Shown piece after piece: positions 23,670 to 32,765 of a DNA stretch of 54,799 nucleotides. Under the pieces are notes generated by a model. That model worked only from the letters and a program-made list of their open reading frames with translations. It was not told where the DNA came from and did no database searches. Made by a program: the position numbers and the translations under genes. Position 1 is the first letter of the stretch. Each line of letters opens with the position of its first letter. The stretch is from Bacillota bacterium (lineage in GTDB: Bacteria; Bacillota; Clostridia; Lachnospirales; Lachnospiraceae): positions 1-54,799 of the forward strand of contig JAEZNB010000083.1 of NCBI GenBank assembly GCA_023441965.1, read 5' to 3'.

Positions 23670-25502
23670 TTACTCCCACTTCTCCGACAAGAGCTCCAGG
23701 GGTTCATACTTCAGATTATAGGTCACAACTACGAATGATAATATACCTGCCAGCAGGATGATTACCCCTCCTGTTGCTGCCGACAGAGCCATGTCAGCCT
23801 TCGCATATTGCAGATCATCATCATTATCATCCCCTGCCGTGTTACTTACAGAGCCATTCGTATAGGTACTGTCATAGTACTCATTTCCGCTTAATACATC
23901 GGCTGCCCGGTCGGTCAGGAAGAAACCTGCCAAGCTTCCGATGATACTTCCGATGGATACAATGAAGAGGATTCCGCATACCATTGAACAGGTACAGCTC
24001 CATTTGCTCATACCCAGAGAGCGTTCAATGGCAGTTCGTCTCTTTTGCTTGGCAATGAACATATTGCAGAAGAAGACCAGGATCATGACCGTGGCTAAGA
24101 GACCGGCTACCAATAAGAACAAAGACATACCCTTGATATGCTCAAGCCCTGCTCTAAGCTCCGTGTATCCTTTGTCATAGAATTTGACCTCCAATTCATC
24201 CAAACCTAACTTCTGGAACTTCTCCATATATGACTCTATGGAGCCGTTCGGAATCTGAAAGGAGGTATTAAAGCCCATCATCGGACCATAGGCTATGATA
24301 TTGTCCTCATCACTGGCTTCTATGGATTTCGTCGGGACAATAATTTCATGCTCAGCCATACTGTAACCGCTGGAGCTTCCGCCTAAGCTAAGGTATATAC
24401 CGACGATGGTATACTCAGCTTCATAGAAGACCGAATAGCCCTCTCCCTTCGCATTCAGTACATTATAACCTGCCCATACCTCACCTGAGGCAAAGGCTCT
24501 GCCGGCTGACAGCTGGTAATTCGCATAATACAAGGGTAAGTTGACCTTATCCCCTACCTTCAGTTTGTTATACTTCGCGAAGCTGCTGGAAATCAGACAG
24601 ACCTTTTCTCCCTTGTCATACTCCTCTTTGCTGATGTCCTTCCCCTGATCGATGTAGGTGGTTCCGTTATAAAAGGGTAGGAGCAGCTTGGTACTGTTCG
24701 TTGGGGTTACAGGGACTGTTTCGTAAGATCTCCCGAGACATTCTGCCAGCTGAAGCCAGCGTTCTCCATGGTCTGTCTCATAGAAGCCCTCTGTGACCTC
24801 CTCAATGAGAACATCCCGGCTTTCATCCGGAAGGAGCTTACCCTCCTTCGTATACTGATAGGATCCCAGTATATACATGGGTACATAGATCATGCTGACA
24901 TCGATCTCATATCTGTCATATGACTCCATTATGGCCATGATATAGGTTTTTCCCTTATACAGCATGTCCGGCGTCGGATTATATCTGTCACAGAACCATA
25001 GGGTGGGTAAATTGAGCGGATATCTGGAATAGACCTCTTTCTCCACATTAATTTTCACCGGCTGGCTGGGGATACAATCTTCCTCCACTGTAAACTCGAT
25101 AATGATCTCACCAAATCCAAAAAAGGCGTTTGGAGGAAGCAGCTGATAGCCGGGCAGGTAGGCTCCGTAAAAAGGCCTTTTCTCCGGCGGATAGATGTAG
25201 TCCGCGCCTTCAATATCCAGGACGGCTTCCGGTATGGGTTCATTGTATTTAGGAATATAGTAATATTGATGGGTTTGTTCCACCGAATCCCAGACATCTG
25301 CTTTACTTAATACGGTTCTCTTCTGTTCGACGGTGCCAATGGTAGTAAATACTTCTTCAAAGGCTTTAATATTGGCAGAACTCATTCGCCATAAATTGCT
25401 GCCCAGGGCAGATAAGATAGCCGCAAAGGTGATCAGCAGGAAGAATAATACCGTCTTCACAGGGGTTCGCATGAGTTGTCTGATACTGTTACGGATTAAC
25501 AT
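23670..25502 (-). CDS. ABC transporter permease, MacB/FtsX type (large)
   Basis: A 610-residue permease. A first helix (about 17-35) is followed by a long extracytoplasmic domain (about 40-455) and then a cluster of helices near 460-485, 505-530 and 575-600, the FtsX arrangement. The segment FIAKQKRRTAIERSLGMSKW after the second helix is the conserved coupling motif of this family. Such permeases use ATP to drive extracytoplasmic conformational change instead of simple transport. It pairs with the ATPase that ends nine bases upstream and the second permease. The ATG has AGGAGG upstream. Confidence 0.88.
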   Translation of the reverse strand: MLIRNSIRQLMRTPVKTVLFFLLITFAAILSALGSNLWRMSSANIKAFEEVFTTIGTVEQKRTVLSKADVWDSVEQTHQYYYIPKYNEPIPEAVLDIEGADYIYPPEKRPFYGAYLPGYQLLPPNAFFGFGEIIIEFTVEEDCIPSQPVKINVEKEVYSRYPLNLPTLWFCDRYNPTPDMLYKGKTYIMAIMESYDRYEIDVSMIYVPMYILGSYQYTKEGKLLPDESRDVLIEEVTEGFYETDHGERWLQLAECLGRSYETVPVTPTNSTKLLLPFYNGTTYIDQGKDISKEEYDKGEKVCLISSSFAKYNKLKVGDKVNLPLYYANYQLSAGRAFASGEVWAGYNVLNAKGEGYSVFYEAEYTIVGIYLSLGGSSSGYSMAEHEIIVPTKSIEASDEDNIIAYGPMMGFNTSFQIPNGSIESYMEKFQKLGLDELEVKFYDKGYTELRAGLEHIKGMSLFLLVAGLLATVMILVFFCNMFIAKQKRRTAIERSLGMSKWSCTCSMVCGILFIVSIGSIIGSLAGFFLTDRAADVLSGNEYYDSTYTNGSVSNTAGDDNDDDLQYAKADMALSAATGGVIILLAGILSFVVVTYNLKYEPLELLSEKWE

Positions 25503-25511
25503 AATCTCCTC

Positions 25512-26177
25512 CTAATCGATCAGCTTCCCGTCCCTCATTCTAAGGACAAAATCAGCCTCTGCCGCCACCTCCGGATTATGGGTGATTACGATTACCGCAT
25601 AATTTAAGGTATGGGCTGTCTCCTTCAGCAACCGAACGATATTTTTCTCATTTTCTGTATCCAGATTACCCGTTGGCTCGTCTGCCAGAAGGATGCTGCC
25701 ATCCGAGGCTAACGCACGGGCAATCGCTACTCTTTGCTGCTCTCCGCCGCTCATCATCTGGGGATACTGATGCAGTACCTGTTTCCGCAGACCGACCCGC
25801 TCTATCAGCTCTTCCGCCTTTTCCTTGGCCTGCTTTCTTTTAAGGCCCTTCAGCTCCATGGGAAACATGATATTTTCTTGGGCAGTCAGCAGGGGAAACA
25901 GATTAAAGGACTGATACACCACCGATGCCTTCTCTCTGCGGTAGATATCCCGGTCTAACTCGGCCATATCCTCTCCGCTTACATAGACCCTTCCCTTGGT
26001 CGGCAGATCCAGCCCCGCCAGTAAGGACAAAAAGGTGCTCTTACCGGAGCCTGATTCCCCAACAATCGCATACATATAACCAGTTTCAAAGGAATACGAT
26101 ATGCCTTTCACCGCATCGATCGTCTGATACTTGGTTTGATAAGAATAATGAACCTCTTCTGCTTTTAACAATTCCAC
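25512..26177 (-). CDS. ABC transporter ATP-binding protein, MacB/LolD type
   Basis: A 221-residue ATPase subunit. Walker A GESGSGKST (about 39-47), Q-loop in VVYQSFNLFPLLTAQENIMFP, signature MSGGEQQRVAIARAL (about 142-156), Walker B ILLADEPTGNLD (about 162-173) and the switch histidine in VIVITHNPEVA are all intact. The NLFPLLTAQEN and ADEPTGNLDTEN motifs are typical of the LolD/MacB/FtsE group that works with FtsX-type permeases. The start is GTG with GGGGGGAAC upstream. It sits between its two permeases in the order permease, ATPase, permease. Confidence 0.93.
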   Translation of the reverse strand: MELLKAEEVHYSYQTKYQTIDAVKGISYSFETGYMYAIVGESGSGKSTFLSLLAGLDLPTKGRVYVSGEDMAELDRDIYRREKASVVYQSFNLFPLLTAQENIMFPMELKGLKRKQAKEKAEELIERVGLRKQVLHQYPQMMSGGEQQRVAIARALASDGSILLADEPTGNLDTENEKNIVRLLKETAHTLNYAVIVITHNPEVAAEADFVLRMRDGKLID

Positions 26178-26190
26178 TTTCGTTCCCCCC

Positions 26191-27408
26191 TTAGTCTTTC
26201 TGCGCCAAAGCCTTCATTACACTGACTCTGCCCAGCTGATAAAGCGCCGCGGTAGTTCCGCTGACATAACAGAATATAAAGAGTAAGAAGGTATATAGCT
26301 GTAAGATACCGATCTGTCTTGTTACCAGGACAGATAGTAATGTTCCAAGGCTTCCGCCTGTCAGTTCAATCAGTATGCTTTCTGCAAATAGGGTAAAAAA
26401 GCACATACGGCTGCTTACCCCTAAGGACCGCATCGTAGCATACTGTCCGCGCCGATTCTGAATCAGCAGGTAGGAGGTAATATACCCTATAAATATAACT
26501 ATGAGAAAGACAAAGGGCAGGAAGCCCTTTAAGAGGCTGATATTATCCTGTATCCTGGAGGCAGAGAGAATAAAGGTCTCATCATTTACTGCCAGAGCAT
26601 TTCCTGCAAATGCATAATCGCTCATGGGATTAATCTCCAGCATATGCAGCTGTTCCTTCATCTCCCTTTTAAACTCATTGAGCTGTAAGGGGTCTTTGAC
26701 CTGAAAGGATGCCGCATTTGCCACAAAGGAAAAATCCTGTTTCGATAAGGCAGCCTTTGCCCACTTGAAAGGAAGAAGCAAGCCCGGAATATATTCTCCC
26801 TGCGGTGGCCTGATGCTACCTGCTATATAGAAGTCCTCCACTCCTAAGTACTGAGACGTATATTGAGAATTTCTGTCCAGGTAATCGTAATAGATGGTTA
26901 AGGTAATCCTTTGTCCCGGTTGCCAGTGATTCTGCTCCAGAATGCGTTCATCTATGATACAGGAAGGCGCATCAGATTGCAGGAAATCCAAAGCAGCATC
27001 CGGAACCAAGTTAACCTCCTGCTCCGTCACTCCACTGATTGCTTCCAGTCTTGTGATACCGGCTGCATCTATGGTCGCAAGGGTTCTGGGTTGATCCTTC
27101 CGGCCTTCTCCCACATCGGCTGTCAGAACGACAGTCATGGCCAGGTCACTTATGTATTCGGACTGCAGGAGCTGATCAACCTTATCCTCTCTTATCACCA
27201 GTCCGGTCTGTAACGTACCATTCAGATTGCTGATCTGGGCTTGGATGGGTATTACCTCTGGCAGTGCATCCAGCTGTCTCGTATTGCTCTCCAGGCTTCC
27301 CATGAACAGATTTAGCAAAATAACCACCACAATGCAAATCAGGAGGTTGATGATGCTTTTCTGATAATAGCGTTTTAAATTTGTAATTGCTGTGCGGATA
27401 TAAAACAT
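26191..27408 (-). CDS. ABC transporter permease, FtsX type (small)
   Basis: A 405-residue permease from the ATG at 27408 (AGGAG five bases upstream). One helix (about 17-35) precedes a 240-residue extracytoplasmic domain. Three helices follow (about 290-315, 335-360 and 370-395), with the coupling motif LIQNRRGQYATMRSLGVSSR between the first two. It shares the topology but not the size of the 610-residue permease, so the exporter is probably a heterodimer. It ends 13 bases before the ATPase start. Confidence 0.85.
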   Translation of the reverse strand: MFYIRTAITNLKRYYQKSIINLLICIVVVILLNLFMGSLESNTRQLDALPEVIPIQAQISNLNGTLQTGLVIREDKVDQLLQSEYISDLAMTVVLTADVGEGRKDQPRTLATIDAAGITRLEAISGVTEQEVNLVPDAALDFLQSDAPSCIIDERILEQNHWQPGQRITLTIYYDYLDRNSQYTSQYLGVEDFYIAGSIRPPQGEYIPGLLLPFKWAKAALSKQDFSFVANAASFQVKDPLQLNEFKREMKEQLHMLEINPMSDYAFAGNALAVNDETFILSASRIQDNISLLKGFLPFVFLIVIFIGYITSYLLIQNRRGQYATMRSLGVSSRMCFFTLFAESILIELTGGSLGTLLSVLVTRQIGILQLYTFLLFIFCYVSGTTAALYQLGRVSVMKALAQKD

Positions 27409-27473
27409 GGCTTCTCCTAAGGATATGACAATGCTAAGCAGCGTCATTATCCTGATTCATTCGTCATTTTATG

Positions 27474-29030
27474 TTACTTCGTATTATTTTTCTTTACAGT
27501 GACCTTGCAGCTGTAGGTTTTCCCATTATAATTGGCTTTTATGGTTGTTGTACCGGCCTTTATCGCAGTAACCACACCTTTACTGTTCACAGTTGCTACT
27601 GACTGTTTGCTACTGATCCAAGTAACATCCTTCGATATTCCGATCAGGTTCAATCTTGTACTGTTACCTGTCATAATCGTCGCTGTAGTTTTACTGAGGT
27701 AAGGCTTCTTCACTGTTATCTGGCAGCTCATCTCAATACCGTCAGCGATGGCATTGATTTGTGTCGTACCTATCTTAACAGCAGTTACTGTTCCACTTTG
27801 GTTCACCTTTGCGATCGAAGCATCCTCTGACTTCCATTGAACCGCTCCGCTTATCCCGGACATTTTCAAGGACACCTTATTGTCTCCGCCAAGATAAACA
27901 GTGGCTTTTTCTTTATTTAAACCAAAGTCAGAAAATGCTACTTTATAGGTTTGGGCATATTTCTCTACTGCTCCCCCTACTGCACCGTATAGCTTCAGTT
28001 CGCTGCTGCAGTTGTCAAAGACCAACTGTTCCAGCTCGGTCTTATTACTCATAAAATATACCCTTTCCAAGTTTTTGCAGTTAATAAATGCCATATAGCT
28101 TAGTTTCACCACATTCTTCGGTATGATGAGCCGGGTAACACTGCTATTGATAAAAGCACCATAGCAAATTTTGTATACATCGGCAGGTATAACAACTTTT
28201 GAATCTGTACCCTTGTAGGTTAAAAGATCATGACCATTTATGATTACAAAATCCCCCGGGTAATCCTTTAGCCATTTTGTATCCTTCAGAGCATTTCCGC
28301 TGATCATTGCATCCTTCGGGAGCCTTATGTTACTTAAATTACTACAGTTGGCAAAGGCATAACTGCCGATATTGGTAACACTGTCCGGCAAGATGATCTC
28401 CATAAGGCTTGTGCAGCCATAAAAGGCATATATCTCAATGCTTTTCACTCCGGTGGGAATATTAACCTGACTCATATAGGTACAATTTTCAAAAGCCCTT
28501 TCCCCTATCACTGTAATGTGATCAGGAATGGTAACCGTTGCTTCTTTTCCCCGATACTTCACTAAGGTATGATTAATAACCACAAAATCTCCTTCATAGT
28601 TCATCATCCATAGCGTGTTATCAAATGCTCCTCCTGCTATCCGGAATTCCCGGGTCGGGAATAGGATGGTTTCCAGGCTGGTACAATTAATAAAGCAGTT
28701 TCCTCCGATAAAATCGATACTTTCCGGGAGGTCAATCATTTCAAGCCTTTTGCAGTTTTCAAATGCCCTTTCATGAATCGCATAAACACCATCCGGAATG
28801 GTTATCTTCCTAATGGTACTGTTCATGAAAGCTTGGGGCCCGATTGATGTAACACCTTCCGGTATTACAACCTCCTTATCCGATCCCAGATATTGCACTA
28901 AGAAGCCATCTTGAATAATAAAATCACTTTCTTTGGCTGCTACTTCCCTTTTACTCAATGCTCCGGCCAATAGAATGCAGAAAACACAAGACATGAGCAA
29001 ATAGGTTACTTTAACAATACACTTTCTCAT
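27474..29030 (-). CDS. Secreted BspA-like LRR protein with two Big_2 domains
   Basis: A 518-residue exported protein. A signal peptide (about 1-32) is followed by LRR_5 (BspA/TpLRR) repeats from about 40 to 350, with recurring VTSIGPQAFMNSTIRKITIP, ITVIGERAFENCTYM and VTNIGSYAFANCSNLS units. Two bacterial Ig-like Big_2 domains (about 355-435 and 437-515) end the protein, each with VTA(V/I)K(I/A)GTT. There is no LPXTG-type or NPQTN-type sorting signal at the end, so it is likely secreted or held non-covalently. BspA-like repeats often bind host or matrix proteins. A ribosome site precedes the ATG at 29030. Confidence 0.88.
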   Translation of the reverse strand: MRKCIVKVTYLLMSCVFCILLAGALSKREVAAKESDFIIQDGFLVQYLGSDKEVVIPEGVTSIGPQAFMNSTIRKITIPDGVYAIHERAFENCKRLEMIDLPESIDFIGGNCFINCTSLETILFPTREFRIAGGAFDNTLWMMNYEGDFVVINHTLVKYRGKEATVTIPDHITVIGERAFENCTYMSQVNIPTGVKSIEIYAFYGCTSLMEIILPDSVTNIGSYAFANCSNLSNIRLPKDAMISGNALKDTKWLKDYPGDFVIINGHDLLTYKGTDSKVVIPADVYKICYGAFINSSVTRLIIPKNVVKLSYMAFINCKNLERVYFMSNKTELEQLVFDNCSSELKLYGAVGGAVEKYAQTYKVAFSDFGLNKEKATVYLGGDNKVSLKMSGISGAVQWKSEDASIAKVNQSGTVTAVKIGTTQINAIADGIEMSCQITVKKPYLSKTTATIMTGNSTRLNLIGISKDVTWISSKQSVATVNSKGVVTAIKAGTTTIKANYNGKTYSCKVTVKKNNTK

Positions 29031-29071
29031 ATTACCTATCCCCCTATACTATATCTATGAATCAACCTTAC

Positions 29072-29102
29072 CCTGACATAGATCAGCTGCTCTTCTGTCA
29101 GG
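29072..29102. other. Hairpin in the leader of the LRR gene
   Basis: CCTGACA (29072-29078) pairs with TGTCAGG (29096-29102) about 42 bases before the LRR start codon. On the plus strand it is followed by TTTTCTTT, which would make it a terminator, but no plus-strand gene precedes it. A leader hairpin on the minus strand is the simpler reading. Confidence 0.35.
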
Positions 29103-29136
29103 TTTTCTTTAGTATAGTATTATTTTCCTCTGTCTA

Positions 29137-29378
29137 CTATAACATAATATCGGAAATAATTCTATGTATTTTCCAATATATAGTTTCCTGAATAACTTCG
29201 GGCCCGATGTATTCGTTATTATGGCTCCCGAAGCCTTCCTCTGTACCATTCTGCAGCAAATCAGCTTCCTCTAATTGAGGCTGTTCACATTCAGTTTACA
29301 TAATATTTTTACGTCCTCTTTATTTATATAACTAGAAACTTTCATTTCCTTCTCCCAAATTTCTCTCTGTGAGTCCAT
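29137..29378 (-). pseudogene. Broken small ORF behind the MazG-like gene
   Basis: This otherwise gene-free stretch (29031-29409) holds two open minus-strand frames in series. The first reads DLYEAQDIAWCMDSQREIWE and KVSSYINKEDVKILCKLN, and can be followed back into the end of the MazG-like gene. It stops after about 35 codons from the ATG at 29378. The second, about one base out of register, reads EQPQLEEADLLQNGTEEGFG and then PEVIQETIYWKIHRIISDIML to a TAG at 29137. Both have coding-like composition. One indel near 29265-29285 would give a protein of about 80 residues. No family is recognised; chance cannot be excluded. Confidence 0.4.
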
Positions 29379-29409
29379 GCACCATGCGATATCTTGAGCT
29401 TCATACAGG

Positions 29410-29718
29410 TCAGTCGAGCAATCCCTCGGATTTCGCTTGCATCAGAGACCTATGAATCGCTTCCTCCAGCTCCTGTTCAACTGAGTAATAGGAAGCAATC
29501 TTGAACAGCTCGACCATCGCTTGTCTCAATTCATTCGCCAGCTTCTCCTTACTGGGTTCCCCGTATTTTTGCCTTTTGATCCCTGAATCTTCCCAATGAT
29601 TGATCTCTTTGGCTACCTCTCCGCATTCCTCCAGCAATCTGGTCGCCATTTGATAAGGCTCAACCCCCTTGGGAAATCGTTTATTCGATGCTTCCACCAT
29701 CTGATAGAATCTCTCCAT
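29410..29718 (-). CDS. MazG-like nucleotide pyrophosphohydrolase-type protein
   Basis: A 102-residue all-helical protein of the MazG/dUTPase-C superfamily, whose members hydrolyse NTPs to NMP and pyrophosphate. The metal-binding pattern is visible as LLEECGEVAKEINHWED (about 27-43; key residues EECGE and E) followed by KEKLANELRQAMVELFKIASYY (second half, with E and the position of the usual D). The ATG at 29718 is preferred over one at 29745 because of the GGAGGGAGAGG site between them. It follows the AviRa-like gene by 48 bases. Confidence 0.7.
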   Translation of the reverse strand: MERFYQMVEASNKRFPKGVEPYQMATRLLEECGEVAKEINHWEDSGIKRQKYGEPSKEKLANELRQAMVELFKIASYYSVEQELEEAIHRSLMQAKSEGLLD

Positions 29719-29766
29719 TAAGAATCCTCTCCCTCCTACTGACATGATCTAATTGTCTATTCTAAT

Positions 29767-30465
29767 TCACTTTCTCTTGTAGATCTCAAATTTTCTCTTA
29801 CCAATCATTTGTCTTTCCAGTCTTTGATATAGGTCAGTCTGAAGCTTTTGCTTCTTATCCATACAGATACATAGGATGGTATCAGGTCCGCATATCCCGG
29901 ATAAGGCTGCCATCATCTGATTGCTTCCTCCGCTTCCCTCATCCCATTGTACCAGGTTCCCATACGGAACATCGGTTATGATGATATCCGGCGTGAAGTG
30001 AAGTGCACCGGCCTCAAGGGCATTCCGAAGGAAAACCGAGGCAGAAAGCTTCTCTGGCAACAGTTTTTCAATACTGTCCAAGCTTGTCAGAGCTTCCATA
30101 TGGGAGGTCTTACCGAATTGCTGATATAGTGCCTCCAGTTCCTCCCTTCGTCTATGAAGTCCCGAAGGAGTCAGCAGACTCAGGTTATCCTTAGCCAGCT
30201 TAAGGCTTTTCGGATCAATGTCACTCCCATATAGCTTTGCTATCGTACTGTTCTTCATCAGACCCAATACAGTAAGCATATAGGCCCCGCCACAGCAGCA
30301 GTCGTAAAGCGTCAGCTCTGATTTCTTCACAGAATACTGCCGGCATCTCTCATATATCTCCAAAGCAAGTCTCACCGGAAAGGAAGGCTCTCCACCCATA
30401 TGATAGAGCACTCTTCCGCTGGCCAAATCTTCAAAATTCTCATTTGGTGTATATTTATATTCCAT
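29767..30465 (-). CDS. AviRa-like rRNA methyltransferase
   Basis: A 232-residue methyltransferase from the ATG at 30465 (GGAG six bases upstream). The opening YTPNENFEDLASGRVLYHMG and FPVRLALEIYERC resemble AviRa, the 23S rRNA guanine methyltransferase that gives orthosomycin resistance in producers. The SAM-binding motif is LTLYDCCCGGAYMLTVLG (about 51-68; key residues D-CCGG-Y), motif 2 GSDIDPKSLKLAKDNL, and the catalytic motif IIITDVPYGNLVQW (about 181-194; D-PYG). The exact target base is an inference from distant similarity; a role in guarding the ribosome is plausible but unproven. Confidence 0.7.
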   Translation of the reverse strand: MEYKYTPNENFEDLASGRVLYHMGGEPSFPVRLALEIYERCRQYSVKKSELTLYDCCCGGAYMLTVLGLMKNSTIAKLYGSDIDPKSLKLAKDNLSLLTPSGLHRRREELEALYQQFGKTSHMEALTSLDSIEKLLPEKLSASVFLRNALEAGALHFTPDIIITDVPYGNLVQWDEGSGGSNQMMAALSGICGPDTILCICMDKKQKLQTDLYQRLERQMIGKRKFEIYKRK

Positions 30466-30536
30466 GCCCGTCTCCACATTATATTGATTTAACTAATTAA
30501 ATAAGATTTTACCATATAATTCCTATCCTTACAACA

Positions 30537-30569
30537 ATCCTCCCGAATTATGAAAGAATCCGGGAGGAT
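30537..30569 (-). terminator. Hairpin after the PT-linker protein gene
   Basis: ATCCTCCCG (30537-30545) pairs perfectly with CGGGAGGAT (30561-30569). It is followed by TGTTGT on the minus strand, a weak T-run, so termination is likely but not certain. It lies 65 bases past the stop at 30634. Confidence 0.6.
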
Positions 30570-30633
30570 GAACTGATTTATATTCTATTCTTAGGATATT
30601 ATATAGAGCTTAGCTTCCTAGAATATATTAGAG

Positions 30634-31704
30634 CTATGCTTCCAGGATATAATAAGTAACAGTGCCGTCCTTGATCACCACCTTCAATTGGCAATCTCCA
30701 ATTACAACATAGGAATCCTCGTTGATTCCATGGGAATGTTCCGAGGTAAAGGAATCATAAATTGCCTGATAGACCAGGGTCGGTTTTGCAGAGATCGTAG
30801 TTACCATGGCCTTTACGATCGCCGCATTCTGCTCTGCAAGAACAGAGCCGTTAAGCTTCACATTGATTGCCAATTTATAACCCTTACTGGCTTTCGTCAG
30901 ATAGACACCGTCTGCATCGGCAACCAGATGAGAGAATCCAATTGTATCACTCTCAATCACGAGGTCTGTAGCCTCTATGATCTTCTGATCGACCTCCCGC
31001 TCCAGCTTCTTCCAAGCAGCCGCACTTCCACCCCAGTCACTCATCGCATCCTTTAAGGATAAGAAGCTTTTTCTTACAGGAAACTCTACTCCCTCAATCT
31101 GGATGGAAGCAGGTTCAGGAAGCGGTGTCGGAGTGGGCTTCTTCGTAGGTGCCGGTTTTGTGGCCGGAACTTCTTCGGGAATGGGTTCATATTTGCTGTA
31201 GCAAACCACTCCCTTGTAGCCCTCATAACCTTCCAGCTGCTCCTTATCAAAATACTTATAGTGAACCAGGGAACTTAAGGTACTGACCTGACAGAGATTA
31301 TAGCTGCTCTGCTTACTGGTATAGGGCGACTCCAAGGCCGCCTTGGCAGTTACAACAGCTCCGTTGGTATAGGTATACTCCTTACTGTCCTTGGTATAAG
31401 TATTATATCTGGTCTTACTTCTCTTCAACAGGAAAGTCCCGTCCTTGTTCTTCTTATAGCTAAGCTCCAAGACCTTCGCCAAGGGCTTGGCCTTTACCAT
31501 CAGGTTGCCTTCGCTAGATATCTCGATCAGCTTCTCATATCTTTTCCAGGATCCGTTCTTCTGTTGCACCAAGACCAGATATGGATCGGAGCTGCCGGCA
31601 TAACTATAGCCGGTAACTTGATTTCCTAAGGTCAGACCAAGGAACAGTACTGCCAGTAGGGCGATTATCCTGCTATATCGTTTCCTCTTGCTTCTTCGCT
31701 GCAT
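30634..31704 (-). CDS. Exported protein with proline-threonine linker, unknown function
   Basis: A 356-residue protein from the ATG at 31704; a longer frame to 31725 has no ribosome site. A basic start (QRRSKRKRYSR) and one hydrophobic helix (about 12-30) form a signal or anchor. The first domain (about 40-180) resembles a stalk/copper-amine-oxidase-N-like domain (LVLVQQKNGSWKRYEKLIEI). A linker with KPAPTKKPTPTPLPEP (about 190-206) leads to a second domain (about 210-355) ending in QLKVVIKDGTVTYYILEA. No catalytic motif is seen. It is followed by a hairpin and preceded, 80 bases upstream, by the SIMPL gene. Confidence 0.7.
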   Translation of the reverse strand: MQRRSKRKRYSRIIALLAVLFLGLTLGNQVTGYSYAGSSDPYLVLVQQKNGSWKRYEKLIEISSEGNLMVKAKPLAKVLELSYKKNKDGTFLLKRSKTRYNTYTKDSKEYTYTNGAVVTAKAALESPYTSKQSSYNLCQVSTLSSLVHYKYFDKEQLEGYEGYKGVVCYSKYEPIPEEVPATKPAPTKKPTPTPLPEPASIQIEGVEFPVRKSFLSLKDAMSDWGGSAAAWKKLEREVDQKIIEATDLVIESDTIGFSHLVADADGVYLTKASKGYKLAINVKLNGSVLAEQNAAIVKAMVTTISAKPTLVYQAIYDSFTSEHSHGINEDSYVVIGDCQLKVVIKDGTVTYYILEA

Positions 31705-31784
31705 CAAATCATCATCCTCACACATGCAATATGTAGACCCATCTCAGTCCCGTCGGTCTCTAGCCGGACCGAAGGAGCTATCGC

Positions 31785-32555
31785 CTAATCAATTTCAAAA
31801 GAACAGCTTACGGTAAGCGTGATTTCCTTCTCTAAGGATACGGTATCATTATCCACATATCCGCCATAACCGTAATCATAATAATATTCATTGGGTACAG
31901 AATAAAGAGGAGCAACCTTGATGCTGGATAGCTTACCGTTGGTGAGCTGACCCAGCTTGCTTCCTGCATTTTCTGCTATCAGCTGCGCTCTCTTCGTAGC
32001 ATCCTGGGTTGCTTCAGCCAGCATGCTGACCTTTAGCTCTTCCAGCTTGGTATAGTGATATTCCGGTGAATAGGACTGGAACTGAACACCTTCATTCAAC
32101 AGCTCCGTAGCATTTCTCGAAACCTGGGTCACCTTATCAATTTCGGAAGAGCTGATGGTTACGGTCTGAATCAGAGTGTAATCCTTGATTTCGTTGGTAT
32201 AGCCGCCATATTCATTCAGAACATGATTCTCCTTTATGGAAATGGAACTAAAGATCAGATCATCCTCTTTGAAGCCCTTCGCCATCAGGTATTTCTTTAC
32301 CTTCTCCTTATCAGCTTCAATCAGACTGTAGCCATCCTTCGGATTCACAGCCTGTACGTCATAAACACCGGACCATACAATAAGATCTGAGGTAATCTGT
32401 TGTTTGGCATAGCCCTTGATATCTATGGAATACTTCTTCTGCTTAAAATCTGCCAAACCCTTCACTCCGATGAAACAGGAAACTACTATGGCAATCCCCA
32501 ATATCAATGCTACAATAATGTTACCGATAAATTTTGTCTTATTCTCGTTCACCAC
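31785..32555 (-). CDS. SIMPL domain protein (DUF541), membrane-anchored
   Basis: A 256-residue protein with an N-terminal helix (about 10-30) and a SIMPL (DUF541) domain (about 40-255), marked by KGYAKQQITSDLIVWSG, ATQDATKRAQLIAENAGSKLG and the closing VSLEKEITLTVSCSFEID. Family members form large oligomeric shells in the periplasm or outside the membrane; their substrate is unknown. The start is the first of two GTG codons, with GGGAGG five bases upstream. A promoter lies at 32597-32625. Confidence 0.9.
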   Translation of the reverse strand: MVNENKTKFIGNIIVALILGIAIVVSCFIGVKGLADFKQKKYSIDIKGYAKQQITSDLIVWSGVYDVQAVNPKDGYSLIEADKEKVKKYLMAKGFKEDDLIFSSISIKENHVLNEYGGYTNEIKDYTLIQTVTISSSEIDKVTQVSRNATELLNEGVQFQSYSPEYHYTKLEELKVSMLAEATQDATKRAQLIAENAGSKLGQLTNGKLSSIKVAPLYSVPNEYYYDYGYGGYVDNDTVSLEKEITLTVSCSFEID

Positions 32556-32596
32556 TATATCCTCCCGTCTTTAAAATGATATCTACCAATAACCCT

Positions 32597-32625
32597 ATTT
32601 TACTGTTTTACCTAATGTCATGCAA
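32597..32625 (-). promoter_or_regulatory. Promoter of the SIMPL gene
   Basis: On the minus strand TTGCAT (32620-32625), a 17-base spacer and TAAAAT (32597-32602), about 42 bases before the GTG start at 32555. The flanking DNA is AT-rich. Confidence 0.55.
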
Positions 32626-32765
32626 GTTGTTAACTATAATATTAAGGAAAATTTAAGAATATGCAGACAATTCTCTCAAAGCTTCTTTTGATATAAGATT
32701 TCATTTATGCTAATCTCTGCTCGAATGATGCAGGATTTGGCTTCCTTTGATATGAGCTTATCCTT

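Noticed and set aside
29072..29102. Plus-strand terminator
   Set aside because: Although a T-run follows on the plus strand, no plus-strand gene precedes it, so a leader hairpin of the LRR gene is more likely.
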